Source: Muribaculaceae bacterium (GTDB lineage Bacteria; Bacteroidota; Bacteroidia; Bacteroidales; Muribaculaceae). Taken from it: a DNA stretch of 64,000 nucleotides. Location of the stretch: NCBI GenBank assembly GCA_017462345.1, contig JAFTRI010000017.1, forward strand, positions 1 to 64,000, read 5' to 3'. Positions 36,067-44,913 of this stretch are shown here, one piece after another. How positions within the stretch are numbered: position 1 is the first letter of the stretch; every line of letters begins with the position of its first letter. The translations under genes were made by a program, and so were the position numbers. The notes beneath the pieces were generated by a model, which ran no database searches, was not told the DNA's origin, and saw only the letters and a program-made list of their open reading frames with translations.

Positions 36067-38034
36067 ATGAAATATTTGTTATTGCCGTTGACTGTTTTGC
36101 TTGCGATGGTTGTTGCCGGTTGCGGTGGCGCCAAGTTGTCGGTAGCTGATGAGCAGATGGCACGGGGTGAATATTATGATGCCTCAAAGACCTATCGTAA
36201 GGTATATAATAAATTGACAAAGCGTGAACAGCGTCCGCAGCGTGGTGAAGTGGCGTTTAAGATGGCTGAATGCTATCGTAAGATGAGTATGAGCGCGAGA
36301 GCCTCTGCCGCTTATCAGAATGCGATACGCTATGGTTATCCTGATTCGACCGCGCAATTGCATTTGGCACAGATGTTGCATGCCGAAGGGAAGTATGGGG
36401 CGGCGGTTAAGGCGTACGAGGAGTTCCTGTCGCGCTGTCCGTCGTCAAAGATTGCCAAGACCGGTCTGGCCGGAAGCCGTATGGCGGTTGAAATGAAAAA
36501 GAACCCCACGAGGTACGTTGTCAAGAATGCCAAACTGTTCAATTCCCGTCGGGCTGATTTCTCCCCGATGTTCGGAGGCGAAGACAATGACATATTATAT
36601 TTTGCCACAACCAATGAAAAGGTGATGGGGACGCGCCGTAGTGAGATTACCGGAATGAAAAAGTCCGATATATGGATGTCCAAGAAAAATGAACTCGGTG
36701 AATGGCAGCGTCCCGAAGCGGTTGAAGGAGAACTGAACTCGGAATTGGATGAAGGCATAATATCGTTTTCTCCCGATGGCTCTACAATGTATCTGACCAA
36801 GGCGCGCCGTGAGCCAAATGCCAATACGGGAGTGGAAATATATACATCACAGCGCAGTGACGCACAGTGGAGTGCCCCCGTGAAATATGAGATAACCGCC
36901 GACACGTTGTCGAGCTACGGGCATCCGGCAGTGTCTCCTGACGGGACTTATCTGTATTTCACATCTGATATGCCGGGCGGATCGGGAGGAAAGGATTTGT
37001 GGCGTGTGAACCTGAAAGAACGTGCCGGATCACTTGAAAATTTGGGCGAATTTATTAATACTCCCGGAGATGAGGTATTCCCCTATATGCGCACGGACAG
37101 CATCCTGTATTTTGCTTCTGATGGACATCCCGGAATGGGAGGGCTTGACATTTTCAAGGCGACACTTACCCCTTCGGGAGGATGGAGCGTAGTGAACATG
37201 GGAATACCCGTTAATTCATCGAGCGATGATTTTGGTATAACATTTGACGATGGGGAACGTGGTTTCTTCAGTTCCAATCGGAATGACGGTCGAGGATATG
37301 ACCATATCTACTCTTTTGAACTGCCCGATTTACAGATATTGATTTCTGGATGGGTGCTTGATAAGGATGAAGAGCCTGTGCCTAATGCTGTGATTCGCAT
37401 TGTCGGTAATGACGGCTCCAATCAGAAAGCAGTGGCCCGTGATGACGGCTCGTTCAGCTTTCCGCTACAGCGTGGTGTAAAGTATGTGATGCTTGCCGGG
37501 GCAAAGGGGTATCTTAATGCAAAACAGGAATTTACGTCTGATACGGCAGAAGAGGATGCCGAGTATGGCGTTGATTTTATTCTGGCATCTATAACCAAGC
37601 CTGTTGTAATCGAAAACATTTTTTACGATTTTGACAAGGCGACTCTCCGTCCGGAATCAAAGACGGCTCTTGATGAAATGGCGCAGATGTTGAGGGACAA
37701 TCCCAATGTGACAATCGAGATGGCATCTCACACCGACCGTTGGGGTGCCGATGAATATAACCTTGACTTGTCTCATCGCCGAGCTCAATCGGTTATTGAT
37801 TATCTGATTGAGGCGGGGATAAGCGCCGAGCGTCTGCAGCCGCAGGGATATGGTGAGTCGCGTCCTAAGACGATTACAAAGAAACTGGCTCGTGAATATC
37901 CGCAGTTTAAGGAAGGGGATATTCTTGTCGAGGATTATATAATTGCCTTGCCTGAAGCTGATCAGGAAGTAGCCGACCAGATAAATCGCCGTACGGAATT
38001 TCAGGTACTGTCCATTGATTATCAGATGTATTGA
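36067..38034 (+). CDS. OmpA-family lipoprotein with TPR, propeller and CRD domains (PorE-like)
   Basis: The 655-residue protein has a lipoprotein signal ending VVAGC (Cys19) and a TPR-like helical region at about residues 25-145. A PD40/WD40-type propeller occupies 160-430 (LFNSRRADFSPMFGGEDND, YLYFTSDMPGG, LYFASDGHPGMGGLDIF). Then come a carboxypeptidase-regulatory-like domain (SGWVLDKDEEPVPNAVIRI) and an OmpA C-terminal peptidoglycan-binding domain (NIFYDFDKATLRPESK, ASHTDRWGADEYNLDLSHRR). This exact order is that of Porphyromonas PorE, a T9SS component linked to peptidoglycan. The ATG at 36067 is preferred over the TTG at 36061. The stop overlaps the GSCFA gene start. Confidence 0.8.
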   Translation: MKYLLLPLTVLLAMVVAGCGGAKLSVADEQMARGEYYDASKTYRKVYNKLTKREQRPQRGEVAFKMAECYRKMSMSARASAAYQNAIRYGYPDSTAQLHLAQMLHAEGKYGAAVKAYEEFLSRCPSSKIAKTGLAGSRMAVEMKKNPTRYVVKNAKLFNSRRADFSPMFGGEDNDILYFATTNEKVMGTRRSEITGMKKSDIWMSKKNELGEWQRPEAVEGELNSELDEGIISFSPDGSTMYLTKARREPNANTGVEIYTSQRSDAQWSAPVKYEITADTLSSYGHPAVSPDGTYLYFTSDMPGGSGGKDLWRVNLKERAGSLENLGEFINTPGDEVFPYMRTDSILYFASDGHPGMGGLDIFKATLTPSGGWSVVNMGIPVNSSSDDFGITFDDGERGFFSSNRNDGRGYDHIYSFELPDLQILISGWVLDKDEEPVPNAVIRIVGNDGSNQKAVARDDGSFSFPLQRGVKYVMLAGAKGYLNAKQEFTSDTAEEDAEYGVDFILASITKPVVIENIFYDFDKATLRPESKTALDEMAQMLRDNPNVTIEMASHTDRWGADEYNLDLSHRRAQSVIDYLIEAGISAERLQPQGYGESRPKTITKKLAREYPQFKEGDILVEDYIIALPEADQEVADQINRRTEFQVLSIDYQMY

Positions 38035-39014
38035 TGATGGAGTTCCGTACACCGGTATTGCCGTTAAGACATGAAGGTCTGGTCGTTCATGACCGTCCGG
38101 TAATCATGCTCGGCTCATGTTTCAGTGACAATATCGGACGGTGTCTGCGTGATGCGTTGTTCGACGTTAATGTGAACCCGTATGGAACGTTGTATAATCC
38201 TGCGAGTATCGCATCGGCATTAGGAGAGATTATCTCATGCCGTCGTTATGGTCGCGGCGACCTGTTCATGTATGAAGGGCGTTATCACAGTTTCTCTCAT
38301 CATTCTGTTTTTTCAGGAGTCTCTTCCGAGTCAGTATTGTCGGGCATCAACAGTAGTATTTGTCTCGCACATGAAATGTTGCAGTCGGCTACGGTATTGT
38401 GCGTAACATTCGGTACTGCGTATGTCTATCGGTTGGCTGATAGCGGGCAGGTGGTGTCAAATTGCCATAAGCTACCGCCGTCGAGGTTTTGTCGGCAGGC
38501 GATGGCTGTTGATGAAATCGTCGGTATATGGCAGCCGCTGGTTGACCGGTTGCTCGACTTTAATCCGGGAATAAAGATAGTGTTTACGGTCAGCCCGATA
38601 AGACATCTCGCTGATGGTGCTCATGGAAATCAGTTGAGCAAGTCGACCCTATTGCTTGCCGTTGATAAATTGGTATCGATGAATCAAGATGAGGCAATAT
38701 ATTTCCCGGCTTATGAAATAATGATGGATGATCTGCGGGATTATAGGTTCTACGCCGGAGATATGACTCATCCGTCGGATGTCGCTGTGGCGTATATATA
38801 TGATTGTTTCTCCAAATCCTTTTTTGACGAGGATACCATTGCGTTGGCACGGAGGTGCAAAAAGATTACACGACGGTTATTGCACCGTCCGATGTCTGAT
38901 GACGAACTGTCAGTCAGACGTTTTGCCGATTCTACACGCGAGGCTCTCGATGCGTTGTTGAGCACCAGGCCGTGTCTGAAGCGTGCGGTTGATAAAATAT
39001 TGATAGCCCGATGA
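38034..39014 (+). CDS. GSCFA family protein
   Basis: The 326-residue protein carries the family signature GSCFSDNIGRCL near its N-terminus, then FDVNVNPYGTLYNPASIA, SFSHHSVFSG, VTFGTAYVYR, FTVSPIRHLADG and YFPAYEIMMDDLRDYRFY, with HPSDVAVAYI close to the end. GSCFA proteins have a hydrolase-like SGNH-type layout (Ser in GSCF, His in HPSD), but no reaction is established to my knowledge. The first ATG overlaps the porE-like stop, and murF-alr overlaps its stop by four bases, so the three are coupled. Confidence 0.88.
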   Translation: MMEFRTPVLPLRHEGLVVHDRPVIMLGSCFSDNIGRCLRDALFDVNVNPYGTLYNPASIASALGEIISCRRYGRGDLFMYEGRYHSFSHHSVFSGVSSESVLSGINSSICLAHEMLQSATVLCVTFGTAYVYRLADSGQVVSNCHKLPPSRFCRQAMAVDEIVGIWQPLVDRLLDFNPGIKIVFTVSPIRHLADGAHGNQLSKSTLLLAVDKLVSMNQDEAIYFPAYEIMMDDLRDYRFYAGDMTHPSDVAVAYIYDCFSKSFFDEDTIALARRCKKITRRLLHRPMSDDELSVRRFADSTREALDALLSTRPCLKRAVDKILIAR

Positions 39015-41482
39015 ACTATACCATAGCCCATATTGCTGAGATTCTGCGGCTTCCTCAACCCGGATGCCCTGCACAGCGCATATCGGTTCTTCTGACCGAC
39101 AGCCGGTCGTTGACCTATCCACAGGAGTCATTATTCTTTGCATTACGTACACGCAATAATGACGGACACCGTTATCTTATGGAATTGTATGACAAGGGGG
39201 TCAGGAATTTTGTCGTTGACCATGTCCCGTTGACAATGAGTGACCTTAGCGATGTCAACATGCTTGTTGTCTCTGATGTGACCCGGGCATTGCAATCCAT
39301 TGCCCGTTATCATCGCGGCAGATTTTCCGTTCCGGTGATAGGGATAACAGGAAGTCGGGGTAAGACAACGGTAAAAGAATGGCTGTACCAGTTGCTTCAT
39401 GATGAATATAATGTGGTACGAAGTCCAAGAAGCTATAACTCTCAGATAGGTGTGCCGTTGTCGGTATGGGAAATGAATGAGGATACGGAACTTGCAGTCT
39501 TTGAGGCGGGTATATCGTTACCCGATGAGATGCACGTGCTTCAGTCGATGATCAACCCGGGTATTGGAATATTGACCAATATCGGTGACGAACATAGTGA
39601 CGGATTTGCCTCCTGCCGAGAAAAGTGTGCCGAGAAAGTGTTGTTGTTCCGGGATTGTGACTGCATAATATATAATGGAGACGACCCGCTGATTAGCGAT
39701 GTTGTTGCATCTTCTTGTCCTACTGTCAAGGAAATAGCATGGTCAATGCATGATGGTGACCGCCCGTTGTTCATTTCCGGGATAATGAAATATCACTCGA
39801 CAACCGAGATACACTATTCCTATTTGTCGCGTGACGGCATGGTGACAATACCGTTCACGGCCGATGCCGATATAGAGAATGCCATTCACTGTCTTGCTGT
39901 GATGTTGTATCTCAACCGTCCGCTTGATGTGCTTGCCTCACGTATGTCGGTACTCTCACCCGTAGGTACGCGCCTTAATGTTATTGAAGGGGTAAATAAC
40001 TGCCTTCTGATATATGATTCCTATACTTCCGATTTCCATTCGCTGGTGCCTGCCCTCGATTTTATGGAGCGCCGGGCAACCGGTGCACGGTCTTTGACAG
40101 TGATACTCAGTGATGTGATGCATGAGACGATGGAATCAGCGTCATTGTACCGTTCGGTTGCGAAACTGTTGAGACAGAAAGGTGTAGACAGGCTTATCGG
40201 TATCGGTGAGGAGATAATGGCTCATAGTCGCTATTTCGGAGTGAATGATTCGTTTTATCATGATACTTCCGATTTCCTTTCTCAGGTGTCGACTAGCGAC
40301 TTTGGCAATGAATTGATACTGATAAAAGGTGCTGCGCATTTTCACTTCGAGGCATTAAGCGAAGTCCTTGAGTCCCGACAGCACGAAACTGTGCTCGAGG
40401 TTAATCTTGACTCGGTTGTACACAATTACAATAATTTCCGTTCGAGAGTAAATCCCGGTACAGGGATAGTGTGTATGGTAAAGGCTTCGGGCTATGGTGC
40501 CGGTTCTTATGAGTTGGCGAAGACTTTGCAGTCACAGGGGGCGGCATATTTGGCTGTAGCCGTGCTTGATGAAGGTGTGGATCTGCGCAAGGCCGGTATA
40601 ACGATGCCCATAATGGTTCTAAATCCTAAAGTGACGAATTATAAGACTCTGTTCGCTTATAATCTTGAACCGGAAATATATAGCTTCGAAATCCTTAATG
40701 AAATAATACACGAGGCACGAAAGTATGTCATAAATGGCTACCCTGTACATATAAAGCTTGACACCGGAATGCACCGTCTCGGATTTTTGGAACAGGATAT
40801 ACCAGAATTGCTTGCGATACTTGCTGGACAGGATGCGATAGAACCTCGTTCGGTGTTTTCTCATCTTGCGGCTGCCGACTGCCCTGAAATGGATGATTAT
40901 ACCCGGGGACAGTTTGACTATTTCGACCGCTGTTGTGAATTGCTGCAGTCAGGATTCAACCATCACATCCTGCGCCATATTCTCAACTCCACTGGAATAA
41001 CGCGATTCCCTGAGCATCAGCATGACATGGTGAGGCTCGGTATATGCCTTTATGGCATTCCAACGATGTCCGACCGTTCTCAAGGTGATTTGCGGCCGGT
41101 ATCATCATTGTACACTGTTATAATATCCATTAAGGAATGGGAGGCCGGAACAACTGTCGGATACTCGCGCAGGGGAGTGTTGTCCCGTCATTCCCGTATT
41201 GCGACAATACCGGTAGGCTATGCCGACGGTATCGACCGCCATCTTGGCAACGGGAAAGCCTCGTTTTTTGTCAACGGGCATCGGTGCCCCACTGTGGGAA
41301 ATATCTGTATGGATGTCTGTATGATAGATGTTACCGATGCCGGTTGTGAAGTAGGAGACCATGTCGAGATATTCGGGGAAAATATTCCGGTGGCGGAACT
41401 TGCCGACAAACTTGGAACAATCCCTTACGAGATACTGACATCGGTGTCATCCCGTGTGAAACGTGTATATTATCGTGAGTAG
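39011..41482 (+). CDS. Bifunctional MurF ligase / alanine racemase
   Basis: The 823-residue protein joins two peptidoglycan precursor steps: alanine racemase makes D-Ala, and MurF adds D-Ala-D-Ala to UDP-MurNAc-tripeptide. Residues 1-455 are the Mur ligase, with ATP loop GITGSRGKTTVKEW, ENAIHCLAVMLYL and YDSYTSDFHSL. Residues about 460-823 are alanine racemase, with the PLP lysine in MVKASGYGAG (about residue 491), KLDTGMHRLGF, HILNSTGITRF, RLGICLYG and the catalytic Tyr in TVGYSRRG, ending VSSRVKRVY. The MurF P-loop reads GSRGKT where MurF usually has GSNGKT. The fusion is common in Bacteroidetes. Confidence 0.94.
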   Translation: MNYTIAHIAEILRLPQPGCPAQRISVLLTDSRSLTYPQESLFFALRTRNNDGHRYLMELYDKGVRNFVVDHVPLTMSDLSDVNMLVVSDVTRALQSIARYHRGRFSVPVIGITGSRGKTTVKEWLYQLLHDEYNVVRSPRSYNSQIGVPLSVWEMNEDTELAVFEAGISLPDEMHVLQSMINPGIGILTNIGDEHSDGFASCREKCAEKVLLFRDCDCIIYNGDDPLISDVVASSCPTVKEIAWSMHDGDRPLFISGIMKYHSTTEIHYSYLSRDGMVTIPFTADADIENAIHCLAVMLYLNRPLDVLASRMSVLSPVGTRLNVIEGVNNCLLIYDSYTSDFHSLVPALDFMERRATGARSLTVILSDVMHETMESASLYRSVAKLLRQKGVDRLIGIGEEIMAHSRYFGVNDSFYHDTSDFLSQVSTSDFGNELILIKGAAHFHFEALSEVLESRQHETVLEVNLDSVVHNYNNFRSRVNPGTGIVCMVKASGYGAGSYELAKTLQSQGAAYLAVAVLDEGVDLRKAGITMPIMVLNPKVTNYKTLFAYNLEPEIYSFEILNEIIHEARKYVINGYPVHIKLDTGMHRLGFLEQDIPELLAILAGQDAIEPRSVFSHLAAADCPEMDDYTRGQFDYFDRCCELLQSGFNHHILRHILNSTGITRFPEHQHDMVRLGICLYGIPTMSDRSQGDLRPVSSLYTVIISIKEWEAGTTVGYSRRGVLSRHSRIATIPVGYADGIDRHLGNGKASFFVNGHRCPTVGNICMDVCMIDVTDAGCEVGDHVEIFGENIPVAELADKLGTIPYEILTSVSSRVKRVYYRE

Positions 41483-41501
41483 ACTTGACTTTGTGAAAAA
41501 T

Positions 41502-42716
41502 ATGGACAGCAATATAAGGAATATACGCATAGAAGAATACAATTATCCGTTACCCGATGAGCGGATAGCGCGTCATCCGCTTTCTCGGCGCGACAGTTGC
41601 AAGTTGCTTGTGAGGACTCATGACGGAGTACTTTCAGAACATCTGTTCTCTGAACTGCCGGGACTGTTGCCGGCCGATTCGATGCTCGTCTATAATAACA
41701 CCCGTGTAATAAATGCCCGCTTGCGTTTTCGGAAAGGCGAGGGTGGGGCATTGATTGAGATATTCTGCCTTGAGCCTCTTGAGCCTCGGGACTATGCCAT
41801 GAATTTTGCTTCGACGGCATCATGTTCGTGGATATGTTTTGTGGGAAATTCAAAGCGTTGGAAGCAAGGTGAACTTTCGTCTATTGTTGAGATTGATGGC
41901 AGGCAGGTGACATTGGTTGCAAAGCGGTTGGGTAAAGACGGGAATGCCTCACATGTAATGTTTTCGTGGGATAATCCCGGGCTTTCATTCTCACGGATAA
42001 TAAGTGCTGTCGGGGAAATCCCCATACCTCCTTATCTTAACCGCTCAACCGAGACAAGCGACTCGACTGATTATCAGACAGTCTATTCCCATATCGACGG
42101 CTCGGTGGCTGCTCCCACAGCCGGTCTCCATTTTACGCCTGAAGTCCTTGATGCTGTTTCCCGCATAGGAATCCCCCGTAGGGAACTTACGCTGCATGTG
42201 GGGGCAGGGACATTCCAGCCGGTCAAGAGCGAGACGATTGGCGGACATGAGATGCACAGCGAATTTATTGCTGTGCATCGGACATTGGTAAGGGAGCTTG
42301 CCGACGGTAACCGCAAAGTCATTGCCGTCGGAACTACATCGGTAAGGACTCTCGAAAGCCTGTATCATCTTGGATGTATGGCACATCAGGGAATGGGAAT
42401 CAGTGAGCTGCCACAGTGGTATCCATATTCCGCCACACATCCTCAACTGACGGTTAAAGACTCGTTGGAAGCCCTGTTGTCACAACTTGACATGACCGGT
42501 CAGGACACTCTGATAGCCTCTACACGTGTCATTATTGCACCGGGATACACCTACCGTATAGTAAAGGGGATAATAACCAATTTCCATCAACCGCAGTCCA
42601 CATTGCTCTTACTCGTTTCGGCATTTGTCGAGGGCGATTGGAAAGCAATGTATGAATTTGCCCTTTCCCGCGACTTCCGCTTCCTCAGTTACGGTGATGC
42701 CTCACTCCTGCTTTGA
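41502..42716 (+). CDS. queA: tRNA queuosine synthesis enzyme QueA (S-adenosylmethionine:tRNA ribosyltransferase-isomerase)
   Basis: QueA transfers the ribosyl part of SAM to preQ1 in tRNA, giving epoxyqueuosine. The 404-residue protein has YPLPDERIARHPL, NNTRVINARLRF, the family HIDGSVAAPTAGLHFTPE, TLHVGAGTFQPVKSE, HEMHSEFI, AVGTTSVRTLES and ITNFHQPQSTLLLLVSAF. All landmark motifs are complete, and the length is slightly above the E. coli enzyme. The ATG at 41502 lies 20 bases after murF-alr ends; earlier in-frame starts overlap it. It converges on ruvC after eight bases. Confidence 0.94.
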   Translation: MDSNIRNIRIEEYNYPLPDERIARHPLSRRDSCKLLVRTHDGVLSEHLFSELPGLLPADSMLVYNNTRVINARLRFRKGEGGALIEIFCLEPLEPRDYAMNFASTASCSWICFVGNSKRWKQGELSSIVEIDGRQVTLVAKRLGKDGNASHVMFSWDNPGLSFSRIISAVGEIPIPPYLNRSTETSDSTDYQTVYSHIDGSVAAPTAGLHFTPEVLDAVSRIGIPRRELTLHVGAGTFQPVKSETIGGHEMHSEFIAVHRTLVRELADGNRKVIAVGTTSVRTLESLYHLGCMAHQGMGISELPQWYPYSATHPQLTVKDSLEALLSQLDMTGQDTLIASTRVIIAPGYTYRIVKGIITNFHQPQSTLLLLVSAFVEGDWKAMYEFALSRDFRFLSYGDASLLL

Positions 42717-42724
42717 CAGCAGTA

Positions 42725-43303
42725 TTATTTTACCTTGTCGGGGTGTTTTGCAATGAATTCTTTCCATGACTTGCACCCTTTCTCTATCTGGGGACGCGAC
42801 GATTCATAAAAATGGCACAACGCTGCGCCGAGGGCATCCGTGGCATCGAGTTGAGGCAGCAGATTCTCTTTTGGAATGTTGAGTATGCGGCGCAACATCT
42901 CCTGGACCTGCTCCTTGCTTGCTGCACCGTTTCCGGTGATGGCCATCTTGATTTTACGTGGCTCGTATTCGGTGATAGGAATATCGCGGTTCAGCGCTGC
43001 GGCCATGGCAACACCCTGTGCTCGCCCGAGTTTCAGCATTGATTGTACGTTTTTGCCGAAGAAAGGGGCTTCGATAGCCATTTCGTCGGGGAGATACTGC
43101 TCGATAAGGGATGTTACCCGGGTGAAAATACGTGACAGGCGCAGATAATGGCTCTCGAACTTGCTCAATTGTATTACCCCCATTGCAATCATCACAGGCT
43201 TTCGGGACTTGATTCCGAGAATCCCGTAACCCATTACATTGGTCCCCGGATCGATACCTATTATGATACGCTCCCATTGGCGCAATGGATGGTCGGCACT
43301 CAT
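42725..43303 (-). CDS. ruvC: Holliday junction resolvase RuvC
   Basis: RuvC cleaves four-way DNA junctions made by recombination. The 192-residue protein has the first catalytic Asp in [13 protein letters not shown], Glu in [11 protein letters not shown] and the C-terminal acidic pair in [17 protein letters not shown], the classic DEDD set. Length is normal. Its start overlaps the DUF4286 stop by four bases (ATGA). RuvA/B are not in the window. Confidence 0.95.
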   Translation of the reverse strand: MSADHPLRQWERIIIGIDPGTNVMGYGILGIKSRKPVMIAMGVIQLSKFESHYLRLSRIFTRVTSLIEQYLPDEMAIEAPFFGKNVQSMLKLGRAQGVAMAAALNRDIPITEYEPRKIKMAITGNGAASKEQVQEMLRRILNIPKENLLPQLDATDALGAALCHFYESSRPQIEKGCKSWKEFIAKHPDKVK

Positions 43304-43608
43304 GAATTGATAATCTCCATGAATGTGGTGAAATGCAGTATTCGCTCACCGTATTGTTTGCCGAGCTTTTCTTTTAGCAGCGAGGCTTCCGTGTCATGCC
43401 AACGGCTTGCGTCATCGTAAGATGCGGCACGCAGCTGTACGGCATAGCTTGTCCCCTCCGGGTCGCTGTCGATGAGTATGCGTGACACTATGGGGTCAGT
43501 GAAATGTCCCGAAGCTGTTGCACACGGTATGTATGTTTCCTGTACCCAAGAGATGAATGCCTGTACAACCGAGTTGTGGACATGGAATGTAGTGTTGAGC
43601 AGTACCAT
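43300..43608 (-). CDS. DUF4286 family protein
   Basis: The 102-residue soluble protein matches the DUF4286 pattern: [49 protein letters not shown], and [10 protein letters not shown] at the end. Function unknown. The family commonly sits next to ruvC in Bacteroidetes, and here the two overlap by four bases. Confidence 0.85.
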   Translation of the reverse strand: MVLLNTTFHVHNSVVQAFISWVQETYIPCATASGHFTDPIVSRILIDSDPEGTSYAVQLRAASYDDASRWHDTEASLLKEKLGKQYGERILHFTTFMEIINS

Positions 43609-43615
43609 GGTTTCT

Positions 43616-44110
43616 TTAGAAAAGTGAGATAGCTCCCGGGTTGGTGTAGTAGTAATAGCCGCTGTAGCCTGAAGCGAGAAGCCCGGTTATAAAGCTCAGG
43701 ATAACGAAAATTTTGGCATAGTGTGATTTTATTTTGGCTTCTTCATATCGTCCTTGACGCCAGCGTGATTCGACTTGGGCTGCCATTACAATCCCTATGA
43801 TCCCTAATATCAGGTTACAGAATATCGTACACAGGATGGCGTGTACCAGCCATGTCTTTGGACATTCGGGGACATCGTCCGTTACGGTCGGCTTTGTCGA
43901 TGAAGCGTTGCCGCTCTGCCGGTTGAATGGGGGAGGTGTCGCGGCCCGGTTTTCTAACCGTTGGACGATCTCTTCAACTTGGCTTGCGGGAAGCCAACCC
44001 GACATGCTTTCGTTCCACACAAGAGTGTTTGCGGTTATGCCTTTGGCGATTAGTTCATCTATTTCAAAAGGACCGAGGGGTTTGTTGTCTACAGCAATAT
44101 AGTACTTCAT
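43616..44110 (-). CDS. GYF_2-CD225 membrane protein
   Basis: The 164-residue protein starts with a GYF_2 (DUF4339) domain, residues 1-50 (YYIAVDNKPLGPFEIDELI, TLVWNESMSGWLPASQ). A Pro/Thr/Ser linker leads to a CD225/dispanin-type domain, with a first span LVHAILCTIFCNLILGIIGI, the segment AAQVESRWRQGRYEEA and a second span IFVILSFITGLLASGYSGYY. GYF_2 domains bind peptide or protein surfaces, often in secretion or membrane proteins; the exact role here is unknown. It lies seven bases before DUF4286 in the transcript. Confidence 0.85.
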   Translation of the reverse strand: MKYYIAVDNKPLGPFEIDELIAKGITANTLVWNESMSGWLPASQVEEIVQRLENRAATPPPFNRQSGNASSTKPTVTDDVPECPKTWLVHAILCTIFCNLILGIIGIVMAAQVESRWRQGRYEEAKIKSHYAKIFVILSFITGLLASGYSGYYYYTNPGAISLF

Positions 44111-44128
44111 GTTTTGGGGGTATAAAAG

Positions 44129-44902
44129 TTATCGTTTTTGCAGCTTGGCTGTGGCAATCCGTTCTTTGTGCCGTTGCTTTATGAATCGTGGAATGAAACG
44201 CAAGTGTTTCAGTACAGTAGTCAGTGTCCCGTAATAGTGGCACATGATTTTGAACCGTTCGGCAAGTGATGCCCGGCGGTTGGCCGTTGTCACACCCTCG
44301 CTCAGATAGTCGATAATCGTTTCCGGAATATAGACATTGCGGCGCGAGTGTTGCAGGCAGCGTATACACCATTCGTAATCGGCCGAATAGCGATAGTCAA
44401 GATTGTATTTGCCGGTAATGCGTCTGAGCGCGATGAACGCCTGATGGCATACGGCCATTCCGTCCGAGAAGCTTCTCAGTGTCAGTTTTTCGGGCGCGGA
44501 CAGGTGTCTGTCGCCAATCCTCCGACGTTGGATGTCCACAAGTTGTGTCTGCCCATAGACGATGCCGGGAAAATCATTGTCCATTATCGTGTCCGCAATC
44601 GTTTGGAGTGTGTCAGGAGAATGAAAGGCATCCCCTGCATTGAGGAATATCAGGTATTCGCCCTGGGCTTCCTCCATCGCTTTGTTCATCGCATCGTACA
44701 GCCCCTGATCCGGGCTTGAGAATATCCTGCTGTTTGGAATCCCCGCATTGCGGGCCATCTCCACGGTATTGTCCTTTGACGCACCGTCCATGACGATGTA
44801 CTCGTATAACAGACAGGACTGCTCCTTGACACTGGCAAGCGTGGCTGCCAGTGTCAAGGAAGCGTTATATGTCACTGTTATTATCGAAAATAGCGGAGTC
44901 AT
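44129..44902 (-). CDS. Family 2 glycosyltransferase
   Basis: The 257-residue protein is a GT-A fold inverting transferase: SIITVTYNASLTLAATLAS, MDGASKDNTVEMA (nucleotide-sugar binding), ISSPDQGLYDAMNKAM and the DxD-like FLNAGDAF. ADYEWCIRCLQHSR forms the acceptor-side ED motif. A short basic C-terminus (KQRHKERIATAKLQKR) may touch the membrane. The donor and acceptor are unknown; a surface-polysaccharide role is likely. It lies eleven bases after guaA. The start at 44902 is used because longer starts overlap guaA. Confidence 0.88.
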   Translation of the reverse strand: MTPLFSIITVTYNASLTLAATLASVKEQSCLLYEYIVMDGASKDNTVEMARNAGIPNSRIFSSPDQGLYDAMNKAMEEAQGEYLIFLNAGDAFHSPDTLQTIADTIMDNDFPGIVYGQTQLVDIQRRRIGDRHLSAPEKLTLRSFSDGMAVCHQAFIALRRITGKYNLDYRYSADYEWCIRCLQHSRRNVYIPETIIDYLSEGVTTANRRASLAERFKIMCHYYGTLTTVLKHLRFIPRFIKQRHKERIATAKLQKR

Positions 44903-44913
44903 TCGTATTCCGG

